From contig JAKVBG010000026.1 of NCBI GenBank assembly GCA_022447605.1, forward strand, positions 1-58,432: 58,432 bases of DNA, in the 5' to 3' direction. Positions 44,467-53,300 of this stretch are shown here, in pieces. The notes beneath the pieces were generated by a model. It made no database searches. It was not told the DNA's origin and was given only the letters and a program-made list of their open reading frames with translations. Within the stretch, counting starts at the first letter, position 1. Each line of letters opens with the position of its first letter. The position numbers and the translations under genes are program-made. This DNA is from Mariniblastus sp. Its GTDB lineage: Bacteria; Planctomycetota; Planctomycetia; Pirellulales; Pirellulaceae.

Positions 44467-45603
44467 TCAGGCGTCGCTTCCCTGGATCTGGCAGTAGCTC
44501 TCGTAGCGTCGCACGTCGATTTTGCCATCGGCCACGGCGTGCTTGACGAGGCAGTCCTCTTCATGGGTATGGGTGCAATCCGGAAATCGGCAGCCCATCA
44601 CAAACGGGCGAATATCCCGAAAATACCCCCCCACTTCTTCGGCAATGACGTCCCATAACTGGAACTGCCGAATCCCGGGTGTGTCGATCAGGTGCCCACC
44701 GAGTTCCAGCGGGATCAGTTGGGCCGCTGTGGTCGTGTGACGGCCCTTCTGATTTTCCTGGCTGACATCGGAGACGCGCAACTCGAGACCTGGTTGGATC
44801 GCATTGAGGATGGATGATTTGCCGACTCCGCTCTGTCCCGTAACGACACTGTCCTGCTGTTGGATCACGGATTTCAATGCCTCGATCCCCTGCCCCGTTT
44901 GGGCCGACACCAGCAGTACCTGGTAGCCGATCTGGCTCCAGACCCCAACGACGGGTTGCAGGTCGGCCTGGTCGACGAGGTCGACCTTATTGATCACGAT
45001 AATGGGCCGGATCCGGGCTTTTTCCGCCGAAATCAGAAAACGATCGATCAGGTTTGGCTTGAGAACAGGTTCCGCCGCGCTGGCAACGATCAGCACCAGG
45101 TCGATGTTGGCCACGATGATCTGTTGTCGTTGTCGGCTGGTCCGACTCAGTTGGTTGAAGCGTGGTTCCACGCGCACGATCACGCCTGTTTCCTCGTCGA
45201 TCGGTTGCAGCGTGACGTGATCTCCTGCCACGACCACATGCTGCAGGTCGGTGGAGAGCGACTTGAGGACACCTTTGATCGCACAGGTATAGGTCCGATT
45301 TTCCGTCTGCACGATCGAGTTCAGTCCGTGGACACTGATCACTCGCCCCGTTTCACAGGTTTCCGGGTCAACCTGTAATTCGACCTGGAATCCCCCCGTC
45401 TCCTGGCCGACCTTGGCACCGCTGACGGTCCGCTTGCGGGTCAGGTCGCCTTTTCCCGAAATTCGCTCACCGCGACGGAGATTTTCGATCGATTCGTCGC
45501 CCGAATGGAATTCGCGCGTGAAATCCCGCTTCCGCGTTTTCGAATCGTGGCGCTTTCGAAAATCGGTCCGGACTACCGGGTTCTTCCTCTTTTTCCTGCC
45601 CAT
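44467..45603 (-). CDS. rsgA: ribosome small-subunit-dependent GTPase A
   Basis: RsgA is a circularly permuted GTPase that helps late 30S subunit maturation. An N-terminal basic extension (MGRKKRKNPVVRTDFRKRH) precedes the OB-fold (about residues 75-150, GRVISVHGLNSIVQT). The permuted motifs follow in the expected order: G4 INKVDLV, G5 SAQTG, G1 GQSGVGKSSILNAI and G3 DTPGIRQF. The C-terminal zinc-binding motif is seen in CRFPDCTHTHEEDCLV (Cys, Cys, His, Cys). The 378-aa length is slightly longer than usual because of the N-terminal tail. It lies 169 bp upstream of rimO on the same strand. Confidence 0.94.
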   Translation of the reverse strand: MGRKKRKNPVVRTDFRKRHDSKTRKRDFTREFHSGDESIENLRRGERISGKGDLTRKRTVSGAKVGQETGGFQVELQVDPETCETGRVISVHGLNSIVQTENRTYTCAIKGVLKSLSTDLQHVVVAGDHVTLQPIDEETGVIVRVEPRFNQLSRTSRQRQQIIVANIDLVLIVASAAEPVLKPNLIDRFLISAEKARIRPIIVINKVDLVDQADLQPVVGVWSQIGYQVLLVSAQTGQGIEALKSVIQQQDSVVTGQSGVGKSSILNAIQPGLELRVSDVSQENQKGRHTTTAAQLIPLELGGHLIDTPGIRQFQLWDVIAEEVGGYFRDIRPFVMGCRFPDCTHTHEEDCLVKHAVADGKIDVRRYESYCQIQGSDA

Positions 45604-45876
45604 ACGCTCGTTGCCACCTTTATGGTGGCTGAAATCAAGCCTTTAAAATCGGTTCTGGTTAATCAAATTCACTTAATGATTGCCGCCCACTTTTGCGCCG
45701 TTGGTTTGCAGTGGCCACCCTGGCCCGGTCTCTCTTTGTACCATAGATCATCCCCGCCACCATCTCCATTAACTGGATCCTCTTTGGTAACTGTTTTAAT
45801 CCAACCCCAATTGTGACGAATACGATCGGAAACCGGCAATTCAACTATTCGGAAACGGGTTGCCAAACTAAGTTAG

Positions 45877-47745
45877 ATGACAAGAGGTTGCTTCGGCCGT
45901 AATGATTTGGTCAGATGTTTCATGGCTCAGGTCATGGCGACAGTTTGGCAGAACAGGATCGCCGGGTCCGCTTGCCAACAGGTGCGATTGTTTCGCGGTG
46001 ACGACGTGCGGAAATTACTTTGTCTAAAAAACGAATCTGACGAATGGCCGGAAATTCCCGATGAATTTCTGAAGCATTGTGAAGTGGTCCGGGTTGGCGA
46101 TCTGCTCGAGGCACTGTCATTCATTGGCTCCGAATCGTTTGATGGAATCTATCTCGGGCCCTCCCAGCCCCAGCCGACCAAACCCCCGCCCAACGCGGGG
46201 AATCACCTGGCATCACTCTCCTTTCAACAGATGTTGATCGGTTCCCTCATCGTCAGGGATATGCCGGATGGGGTGGCACTGCTTGACTGTGACTACCAGA
46301 TTATCCAGGCGAACAACAAACTGGCCAGTTGGTTCGACATGTCGAACTTCACTGGCCTTAATTTTTATAAGGCCATCGGTAACCCGGAAATTCTGGGAGC
46401 CGAATTGAGTCCCCTGGGGACGGCCTTGGCCAAGCAGACGAGCTGTGCGGCAACGATGCAGCTGCACGACAAGTTTTACCAGTTGAATGTAGCACCCGTG
46501 CTGGGAAGTTCGGGGCAGGTGATTTTCCTGGTTGTGACCGTGCGGGATTCGACGCAATTCACCCATCAACGGCAAAAACTGGAGGCGTTGCACCAGGCGG
46601 GTATGGCGCTGGCCGACTTGCGGCCGGAAGAGATCTTTGAAATGGAGGTGGAGAACCGGATTGAACTGCTCAAGCAGAACATCTTGCACTACACCAAGGA
46701 TTTGCTGAATTATGACGTGGTTGAAATCCGTTTGATTGACAACGCCAGCGGACTGCTGGAGCCCTTGCTCTCGGTCGGTATCGACTCGGAGCGGGCCAAA
46801 CAGCCCCTGTTTGCCTCGGCCAAGGATAACGGGGTCACAGGCTTTGTCGCGGCGACCGGCAAGAGCTACATGTGCGAGGATACGACCAATGACCCGTTGT
46901 ACCTGGATGGGTTGATCGGTGCCAAGAGTTCGTTGACCGTTCCCCTGATTTACCACGACCAGGTGATCGGGTCGTTCAACGTGGAGAGTCCCGAGGTGCG
47001 GGCCTTCAATGAGAGTGACCTGAAATTTGTCGAGGCCTTTGCGCAGGATATTGCCCAGGCGCTCAACACGCTTGAGTTGTTGGTGGCCCAGAGGGCCAAC
47101 ACGGCGCAACAGAGTGTCGAAGCGATCCACAGTGCCGTGGCCCTGCCGATCGACGAGATCCTGAACGACACGGTCCAGGTGATCGAAAGCTATATCGGCC
47201 ACAACCCCGGGGTGGTGGAGCGCCTCAAATCGATTCTGAAGAATGCCCGCGATATCCGCCAGGTGATTCAGAAAGTGGGGGAAAAGATGGCTCCCGCCGA
47301 GGCGGTGCCGGCTGGCGTCCAGATTGACCAGCGGCCGGTTCTCAAGGGGAAGCATGTCCTGGTTATCGATGCCGATGAACAGGTGCGGACCTCGGCCCAC
47401 AACCTGCTGGATCGGTACGGTTGTATCGTGGAAACGGCCCACGAAGGGGGGGCGGCCATGATGATGATCCGCAATTCAGAACAGCATTATGATGCCGTTA
47501 TCGCCGATATCCATCTGCCCGATATGAACGGCTATGAAATGTTGTTGAAGCTCAAAGAGATTACCGGTCAGGAGAGTCCCAACCTGATCTTGATGACCGG
47601 TTTTGGCTACGACAAAGGGCATTCTATCGTCAAGGCCCGCCAGGCCGGCTTGCGGCAGGGGGCTGTGCTGTACAAACCGTTCCGACTGGACCAGCTCCTG
47701 CAAATTGTCGAGTCCTTTGTCGGTTCCGCAGCGGCCACGCCCTAG
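45877..47745 (+). CDS. PAS-GAF-receiver signalling protein without an obvious kinase domain
   Basis: An N-terminal region (about residues 35-95) may be a degenerate receiver-like fold (EALSFIGSESFDGIYLGP). A PAS domain covers about 122-225 (IVRDMPDGVALLDCDYQII, ANNKLASWFDMSNFTGLN), a GAF domain about 250-400 (GVTGFVAATGKSYMCED, SSLTVPLIYHDQVIGSFNVE), and a helical stretch 405-470 with His418 resembles a HisKA dimerisation helix. A complete receiver domain follows (about 492-615): D498/D500, phosphoacceptor D544 in IADIHLPDMNG, T574 and K600. There is no HATPase domain. It may accept phosphate from another kinase. ATG 45877 is the first start; 45922 and 45934 are possible. No promoter is obvious. 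Confidence 0.82.
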   Translation: MTRGCFGRNDLVRCFMAQVMATVWQNRIAGSACQQVRLFRGDDVRKLLCLKNESDEWPEIPDEFLKHCEVVRVGDLLEALSFIGSESFDGIYLGPSQPQPTKPPPNAGNHLASLSFQQMLIGSLIVRDMPDGVALLDCDYQIIQANNKLASWFDMSNFTGLNFYKAIGNPEILGAELSPLGTALAKQTSCAATMQLHDKFYQLNVAPVLGSSGQVIFLVVTVRDSTQFTHQRQKLEALHQAGMALADLRPEEIFEMEVENRIELLKQNILHYTKDLLNYDVVEIRLIDNASGLLEPLLSVGIDSERAKQPLFASAKDNGVTGFVAATGKSYMCEDTTNDPLYLDGLIGAKSSLTVPLIYHDQVIGSFNVESPEVRAFNESDLKFVEAFAQDIAQALNTLELLVAQRANTAQQSVEAIHSAVALPIDEILNDTVQVIESYIGHNPGVVERLKSILKNARDIRQVIQKVGEKMAPAEAVPAGVQIDQRPVLKGKHVLVIDADEQVRTSAHNLLDRYGCIVETAHEGGAAMMMIRNSEQHYDAVIADIHLPDMNGYEMLLKLKEITGQESPNLILMTGFGYDKGHSIVKARQAGLRQGAVLYKPFRLDQLLQIVESFVGSAAATP

Positions 47746-47786
47746 ATTCCAACGGATTGGCTTTCACCTGGGCCGAGCTGTCGGCC

Positions 47787-48689
47787 CTACTTTTCCGGTT
47801 TCGCCCGCTTGCTGGTTTTATCGGGGCCCGGAAAATCTTCGGGGATCGGTTGGGTCACTTTTCCGGTCGCGGCCCATTCACAACCGCGGTTGAAGGTTGT
47901 GATGAACCCGACACATTCCATCGAGTAATCACCATGCCCCAGGGTGCTGTGAAATACCCGCCCCTTGCCAAATTCGATGGCCATCAACATCGGTTCATGA
48001 CGTCCCGATCCGCCGGTCCCCTTGTCCGAGTAGGCGGTGGCCAGGACGACCATCCCCTGGGCGGGGCCTCGCAGCTTGTCGTACAGTTCGTCCTGGGCGT
48101 GCATCCATTCGGAGGGCAGGCCCTTGGTGACCGGGTGATCCGAGTTGCGAGTGACCACGGGAAATTCATGCTGACGACCATGGCCGCCGCCACGTCCCTC
48201 GCTCGTGTCCCGAACGACCTCGCCATCTTCCGAGTAGTAGACGTAAGGGCCACTCTTTTCGGTGCGTCCCCCCCAACCGCCGAGGCCAATCATCTGGTTG
48301 TATTCTTTCCAGTTGGAGAACGCATTGTCGGCTGCGTGAACGACGACCAGGCCGCCTCCCTGGTTCATGAAATCCACAAAACTTTCTTGGGTTTTCTCGG
48401 GCCAGGCGGCCCCGTTATAGTTGGAAACGACGACATCATATTTTGAAAAGTCGGGGTGAAAGTTGGCGTCCGTTCCTTTCGATGCGGTTGTGGCCACATC
48501 CACCTCAAACAGGCCGGTTTCTTCCAGGTAGCGTTTCATCATTACCGTGGTTTTTGGCCAGACCTGGTGGTTGTTCTGACCATCGACAATCAGGGCGCGC
48601 GACTTGGTCTGTCCCTGTGTCTCATTGCAGGAGAAACCAAATCCGGTGACGAGCCATGCCAGCAGAATACAGAATGCTTTGTCTTTCAT
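47787..48689 (-). CDS. ThuA-domain secreted protein
   Basis: A signal peptide ([22 protein letters not shown]) followed by a ThuA-like domain, a glutamine-amidotransferase-like fold often linked with trehalose or other sugar metabolism and abundant in planctomycetes. Visible family features are [56 protein letters not shown] and [18 protein letters not shown] 48689 is preferred because AGAGGTAA lies upstream and a clean signal peptide results. The Cys near residue 21 could be part of a lipobox but its context (FSCNE) is weak. The substrate and partner are unknown. Confidence 0.9.
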   Translation of the reverse strand: MKDKAFCILLAWLVTGFGFSCNETQGQTKSRALIVDGQNNHQVWPKTTVMMKRYLEETGLFEVDVATTASKGTDANFHPDFSKYDVVVSNYNGAAWPEKTQESFVDFMNQGGGLVVVHAADNAFSNWKEYNQMIGLGGWGGRTEKSGPYVYYSEDGEVVRDTSEGRGGGHGRQHEFPVVTRNSDHPVTKGLPSEWMHAQDELYDKLRGPAQGMVVLATAYSDKGTGGSGRHEPMLMAIEFGKGRVFHSTLGHGDYSMECVGFITTFNRGCEWAATGKVTQPIPEDFPGPDKTSKRAKPEK

Positions 48690-48885
48690 CGCAGTTACCT
48701 CTGTCAGAGTGAGGGGGTCTGTCCACATAGTGTAGTGGTTTTAAAAATGTCTCAAAACCCTCGGCGGTCCGCTTATTTGAGGATTTATCGAGTGAATTCA
48801 GGAGATGACAGGCGGCCCGATTCCCTATAATATGAGGCGCTGAGCTGATAGGCAGGGGCGAAATTTCGATTGGAACAGGTGACAG

Positions 48886-49500
48886 ATGAATCGGGAAATG
48901 AGCATGGAAAAGAAACGAAACAGAACAGTACGGATCGCCCTCGCATTCGCGGGCCTGGCGGTCGTCGTTTTTGCGGCTTCGGCGCTGGGCGTCGGACTGG
49001 GACTCTATGTGGCGGGGGCGGATCGGGCAACCGGTTCCGGAGCGGAGTTGCCGATTGTGCTCCAGGCCGATACGGCGTCTAGCGGCAAGTCGCTGGCGAT
49101 GGCGACCGGTCTGATTGATACGGAAGACAATGTCGAAGGGCTGTTTGTCCTCGATCGCCTGAGTGGCAATCTGCAGTGCTGGGTGATGAGTAGTCAGACC
49201 GGCGGGATTGCTGCCATCTACACGGCGCGACCGGCTGTTGACATGGGGCTGGAAAAGGGTGGTGAAGTCGACTACGTGATGACGACGGGGCGAATGAACT
49301 TTCAGCGGGCGGGCCGCGCGGGGAATATGATCCCGGCAGGCTGCGTCTGTTACGTGGGAGACGGCAATAGTGGGAATGTCGTCGGTTACAGTGTCCGTTT
49401 CAATCGTCAGGCAGCGATGCGAGGTGGAGGTCAGGGGGGCCAGATGACCTTGGTTTGCAAAGGATTCGCTCGGGATACGGCATTGCAGCGGGATCAATAA
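48886..49500 (+). CDS. membrane-anchored protein of unknown function
   Basis: Residues 13-43 form one hydrophobic helix (TVRIALAFAGLAVVVFAASALG), after a short basic start, so the protein is anchored in the inner membrane with its C-terminus outside or is exported. The mature part (about 160 aa) is not recognised. It contains GLFVLDRLSGNLQCWVMS, a pattern seen in a conserved group of planctomycete hypothetical proteins, then MGLEKGGEVDYVMTTGRMNF. A glycine-rich segment (RGGGQGGQM) lies near the end. CAGGTGACAG precedes the ATG. It converges on the AnmK-like gene with a 17-bp gap. Confidence 0.75.
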   Translation: MNREMSMEKKRNRTVRIALAFAGLAVVVFAASALGVGLGLYVAGADRATGSGAELPIVLQADTASSGKSLAMATGLIDTEDNVEGLFVLDRLSGNLQCWVMSSQTGGIAAIYTARPAVDMGLEKGGEVDYVMTTGRMNFQRAGRAGNMIPAGCVCYVGDGNSGNVVGYSVRFNRQAAMRGGGQGGQMTLVCKGFARDTALQRDQ

Positions 49501-49517
49501 GCGGTCGTCTCGCAGGT

Positions 49518-50816
49518 TCAGACCGCGTCGCGCAAACGCATGGCCGGCGGCTGAAAGTCGGCCATCTCCCGGAGAACCTGCCGCCAGTTGGTCGGTCGTC
49601 CGGGTGTCAACCGACCCAGGATGCGCTGGCTGTCCGCATTGCTAAGCCAGGGAATGTTGGCCGGCATCTGATCGATGTGCAGCATTCCCAGAACCGCAGT
49701 TCCCGCGGCTTGGACCCGCCCGTTCTCCAGGCCAAACTGGTCGACAAGGCCGGCTGTTGCCGATGCGAAGGTTCGATCAAGCTGGTTGACCAATGAGGCT
49801 GCCAGTTCGTCCGGGGTTTCGATGATCACGTGGGATATCGTGGCCGGGTCGACCATGCGCGCAGCTGTCAGGTGGAGCATTTCAACCAGGAAAACGAGCG
49901 AGGTTCGCACGAGGTCGGCCGCCGAAAACGGATTCGTCTGCCAGGACTGGCAACAATCGAGGTAGTCCTCGATTTGGTTGAACGGGGCGGAAGACTGCAG
50001 CGACTTCCAGGCGGCCAGTAATTCGGGGATCGCCTGGCCCTGGATATTGAGTTGCTCAGTCGATTCCTGGAGTTGACCCAGGCCAAAAAACTCGAGGACC
50101 TTGGTCAGGAATTCGAGGCCGAGGGTCTCCACGACCTGAATGCGGGGGATCTCGGCTTCCAGTCCGTCGGAGGGTGGCAGGAAGACGACCTTGGACTTGC
50201 CCTGGATCGACATGAACAGGCGGGCCTGGTCGGAAACCGTTTTGGAACGGTCCGCCATCATCAACCAATTGGGCAGGCAGTACAGGTGTTGCCCGTTGCC
50301 CCCAGCGGCCATGTCGCGGGCGGGAAATGCATCGAGGGTGGTGATGCCGGTTGTTTCCGCCAGGCAAATCGGGTCAATCCAGTTGCTGAACGTTCGCTGG
50401 CCATCAAAATCATCGAACCACATCCCGGGGTCGTGGACCGCGACAAACAGCAAGCGGTCGACATACTTCCCCGCATTCTGCTTGAGTGACTCGATGATCG
50501 GGCAGAGGGCCTCGGATAGGTCCGACTTGGCCAGCAGGGTTGCCTGAAAATCTGGCTGTTCGGACTGTGAGATCTGCTGGCAAGTGTCCCGAACGGTTTC
50601 CGGCAGCTCCAGGGATTCGCTGACCGTATGCCTGAGACGCAAATATTTCCCATGACCCTCGGTCAGGATCATCGATCCCTGGACGGAGCCCAGGTCTTCG
50701 GAGATCGACAGACCGATGGCCAACCGGCGTCGGCGGTCCGACAGTTCCTGGTCAATCCTTCGAGCCGGGTCCAGGGGATTTGACCCGGTCCATTTTTTTG
50801 GCCTGGGAAAAAACAT
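49518..50816 (-). CDS. divergent AnmK-family protein (anhydro-N-acetylmuramic acid kinase-like)
   Basis: AnmK phosphorylates and opens anhydroMurNAc during peptidoglycan recycling. Here the central motif ETTGITTLDAFPARDMAAGG closely matches the AnmK segment E-x-TGIT-x5-F-x-x-RD-x-AAGGxG (the RD pair is kept), and the C-terminus GMLHIDQMPANIPWLSNA followed by RILGRLTPG matches the family end (P-x-N-x-P-x-x-T, LG-x-x-x-PG). The N-terminal ATP motif, normally GLMSGTSxDGxD, reads GLSISEDLGSVQG, so the Gly-Thr-Ser and Asp are gone. It is probably catalytically impaired or altered. ATG 50816 is chosen over a TTG two codons earlier. It lies just after the terminator of the C26 gene. Confidence 0.75.
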   Translation of the reverse strand: MFFPRPKKWTGSNPLDPARRIDQELSDRRRRLAIGLSISEDLGSVQGSMILTEGHGKYLRLRHTVSESLELPETVRDTCQQISQSEQPDFQATLLAKSDLSEALCPIIESLKQNAGKYVDRLLFVAVHDPGMWFDDFDGQRTFSNWIDPICLAETTGITTLDAFPARDMAAGGNGQHLYCLPNWLMMADRSKTVSDQARLFMSIQGKSKVVFLPPSDGLEAEIPRIQVVETLGLEFLTKVLEFFGLGQLQESTEQLNIQGQAIPELLAAWKSLQSSAPFNQIEDYLDCCQSWQTNPFSAADLVRTSLVFLVEMLHLTAARMVDPATISHVIIETPDELAASLVNQLDRTFASATAGLVDQFGLENGRVQAAGTAVLGMLHIDQMPANIPWLSNADSQRILGRLTPGRPTNWRQVLREMADFQPPAMRLRDAV

Positions 50817-50833
50817 CGACAATCACAGGTTAA

Positions 50834-50839
50834 GCTAGC
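50834..50839. other. GCTAGC palindrome
   Basis: One of eight GCTAGC sites I found, all in gaps between genes; this one lies 17 bp upstream of the AnmK-like start codon. Confidence 0.6.
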
Positions 50840-50855
50840 AGTTGAATGCGGGCAG

Positions 50856-50896
50856 AAAAAAAGCGGTGGTATCCTTTAAAGTCGGCATCCCACCGC
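50856..50896 (-). terminator. intrinsic terminator after the C26 gene
   Basis: On the minus strand GCGGTGG (50896-50890) pairs with CCACCGC (50869-50863), extended by AT and CC pairs with small bulges, and is followed by seven Ts (50862-50856). It is 62 bp after the C26 stop and only 40 bp before the AnmK-like start. Confidence 0.85.
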
Positions 50897-50957
50897 GTTG
50901 GTTGGCAATAAAAACCGGTTGACTCACCCCCTTTTTCGAAATGGGTGAGGTGTTGAG

Positions 50958-51707
50958 TCAGGCCGCGATACGGAGGAAATTGCCACTTTCGATCTGTATC
51001 CCTTCGATGAACTCTTCAAAAATACGAACGTCCAGCGCCGAAGCGGCGTCATTTTCCGGGTGGAATTGGGTGCCCATGGCGAACCAGCCGGGGATCTCGC
51101 TTTCAATCGCTTCGATAACGCCATCCGGGCAGCGAGCGGTGACGGTAAATCCGGATGCGACTTCGTCAATCGCCATGTGGTGGCGGCTGCTGACACGGAT
51201 TTCTCCATCCCCGTAAACACGTTCCATCAGGGAACCGGGGACCACGTCCAGGCTGTGACGGTGACCCGGGTCTTGGGGATCCTTGTGGGGAATCGCGTTG
51301 GGAACATCTTCCGGGATGTGCAGGAACAGGTTTCCACCGAGTGTGACATTCATCAATTGCAGGCCAACTCCGATGCCAAATACAGGTACTTTCTGTTCTG
51401 CAATCGCCATCATCAGTTTACGGTCAAACGACTCGCGGCGATTGTCCATGGTGCGGATGGCCGGGTGTAGCATGAAACCGTCGCGGCGGGGATCGAGATC
51501 GGCACCGCCAATCAGGACAATTCCATCAAGCCTCTCCAGAAGCCCGGAAATATCATCTTCGGACGTCATTGGTGGAATCACGACAGGGATACCGCCTGCT
51601 CGCAAAATACAGTCATAATACCCGGATGTAATAACAGAAAATGATGGCTGGTTCCCTTGGGCACTGCGGTAATCTGCGTTAATTCCGATCAATGGTTTCT
51701 CAAGCAT
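50958..51707 (-). CDS. peptidase C26/class I glutamine amidotransferase-like protein lacking the catalytic Cys
   Basis: The fold is that of the gamma-glutamyl-GABA hydrolase (PuuD) family: KPLIGINADYR start, AGGIPVVIPP, LDGIVLIGGADLDP, and the C-terminal GTQFHPEND with catalytic His216 and Glu218. The nucleophile elbow, normally GxCRGxQ, reads GIGVGLQLMNV, so Gly113 stands in place of Cys. The codon is GGA and a Cys codon would need two changes, so a single sequencing error is unlikely. The amidohydrolase reaction should therefore be lost. AAAGGAG lies 7 nt upstream of ATG 51707, a strong ribosome-binding site, suggesting the gene is expressed and kept. Function may be binding or sensing. Confidence 0.85.
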   Translation of the reverse strand: MLEKPLIGINADYRSAQGNQPSFSVITSGYYDCILRAGGIPVVIPPMTSEDDISGLLERLDGIVLIGGADLDPRRDGFMLHPAIRTMDNRRESFDRKLMMAIAEQKVPVFGIGVGLQLMNVTLGGNLFLHIPEDVPNAIPHKDPQDPGHRHSLDVVPGSLMERVYGDGEIRVSSRHHMAIDEVASGFTVTARCPDGVIEAIESEIPGWFAMGTQFHPENDAASALDVRIFEEFIEGIQIESGNFLRIAA

Positions 51708-52162
51708 CGTTTACTCCTTTAAATTGCTGGTACGACCCTTCGTGGGTCCAATTGAGGCCGAGAATGAAACGTCAGTTCAGGATCTGATCGTGTGATCACG
51801 GGATTCTGTTCAGGCAACTGCTGCTGTTTAGGTCGGCGTCCGTGATGATCATCATCTTCGGGTTGCGACCTGCCCGCTTGTGCCGACTGTTGCCCGTCCT
51901 AAGCCTGAGCCGGTTAATTCCTCGTTGGTTAAATGCTCCTCATGGTGTCGTGATCCGATTCACAACCACCGGGAGACAATTTCGATTATGGGAAAAAAAC
52001 GTCAAGGTTTTGCATGTAAATTGCAGTTGACCCCCGGCCGGCCTCCACATCTTGTGCTAGCAGTGATAGCATGGGCTAGCAGAGTGGGGCCCTGGCCCGC
52101 ATGGGATATATTTTGAAACCCGGACAAACTCTCGGCTGAGACCGTAAAAAACGGTAAAACGC
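51708..52162. other. divergent intergenic region
   Basis: 455 bp between the divergent C26 and OleA-like genes, with only short weak open frames. Two GCTAGC palindromes lie at 52056 and 52075, and an ACCGT/ACGGT inverted repeat (52141-52155) lies 7 bp before the OleA-like start, where it could act as an operator or hairpin. No clear -35/-10 pair was found. Confidence 0.5.
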
Positions 52163-53272
52163 ATGAAAACCCGTTATCAAAACGTCTGTATCGAGTCCTT
52201 TGGGTACACTTTGCCCCAGGATATTTGGACTTCGGCCGAGATCGAAGACAAACTGGCCCCGCTATACAGTCGCCTGAAACTGCCCGAGGGTCGCCTGGGC
52301 ATGATGACCGGTATTCGGGAAAGACGTTTTTGGCCCAAGAACCTGCGGCCCAGCGAATTGAGCGTCAATAGTGCCCGTCTGGCTCTGGAAGCGGCCGATC
52401 GGGACCCGGCCACGGTCGGTTGTCTGATCCACGGCTCGGTCTGCCGTGATTTTCTGGAGCCGGCGACCTCTTGCACGGTCCACCACCAGTTGGGGCTGGG
52501 GCCGGATTGCATGATCTACGATGTCTCCAACGCCTGCCTGGGGATCATGAACGGGATGGTGCAGGCGGCCAATATGATCGAGTTGGGACAAATCGAGTCG
52601 GCCCTGGTCGTTGGTTCTGAAGGGGGGCGACAGCTGGTGGAGACCACTATCGACGCTCTCAACCGGGACGAATCGCTGACGCGCAAGTCGATCAAGTCGG
52701 CGGTCGCTTCCTTGACGATTGGTTCGGCCAGTTGCGCGGTCCTGTTGACTCATCGATCCATCAGTTCGACCGATAATCAGATGCTGGTCGCCTGCTGCAA
52801 GGCCAATACCCAGTACAACGAACTTTGCCAAAGCCTACAGGACCAGGCGGGGCGGGATATGACCCCCCTGATGGAAACCGACTCGGAAGAACTGATGAAA
52901 CGGGGGATCGAGATCGGGGTGGAGACGATGGCTGAGTTCCTGCAGGAAACCGGTTGGTCGCCCGGCGACATCGCCCGATCCGTCTGCCATCAGGTTGGCG
53001 GAACCCATCGCAAGTTGATGCTGGAAGCACTCGGTATTGCCGAGCCGCGCGACTACGCCACCTATTCCTGGCTGGGCAATACCGGGTCGGCCGCTTTGCC
53101 GGTGACGATGGCGATTGCCTGTGAAAATGAATTTATCATGCCCGGGGATCAGGTTGGCATGTTTGGCATCGGGTCGGGGATCAACTGCGTGATGATTGGC
53201 GCTCGATGGCAAAAATCGTTGGTTCGCGGGATGACCTGGAAATCGACGCCTGCCAGCATCCTGCCCCGTTGA
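52163..53272 (+). CDS. oleA: OleA-like thiolase-fold condensing enzyme
   Basis: OleA joins two fatty acyl-CoAs by a Claisen condensation to a beta-keto acid, the first step to long-chain olefins. The thiolase-fold triad is visible: Cys125 in VSNACLGIMNG, His276 in SVCHQVGG and Asn306 in SWLGNTGSA. Glu99 in CRDFLEPAT matches the OleA-specific catalytic Glu region, and the end GIGSGINCVMIGA matches the OleA IGSGxNC motif better than FabH. No oleB, oleC or oleD is in the window. FabH-like 3-oxoacyl-ACP synthase III is the alternative. No good ribosome-binding site precedes the ATG. Confidence 0.75.
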   Translation: MKTRYQNVCIESFGYTLPQDIWTSAEIEDKLAPLYSRLKLPEGRLGMMTGIRERRFWPKNLRPSELSVNSARLALEAADRDPATVGCLIHGSVCRDFLEPATSCTVHHQLGLGPDCMIYDVSNACLGIMNGMVQAANMIELGQIESALVVGSEGGRQLVETTIDALNRDESLTRKSIKSAVASLTIGSASCAVLLTHRSISSTDNQMLVACCKANTQYNELCQSLQDQAGRDMTPLMETDSEELMKRGIEIGVETMAEFLQETGWSPGDIARSVCHQVGGTHRKLMLEALGIAEPRDYATYSWLGNTGSAALPVTMAIACENEFIMPGDQVGMFGIGSGINCVMIGARWQKSLVRGMTWKSTPASILPR

Positions 53273-53300
53273 AATTGCCTGCCGGGTTAGCCTGCCGGGA

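Noticed and set aside
46213..47442. 409-aa minus-strand open frame opposite the PAS-GAF-receiver gene
   Set aside because: The plus-strand frame holds clear PAS, GAF and receiver motifs.
51842..52116. Short plus-strand open frames in the C26/OleA gap
   Set aside because: No ribosome-binding site, no domain, and mutually overlapping frames.
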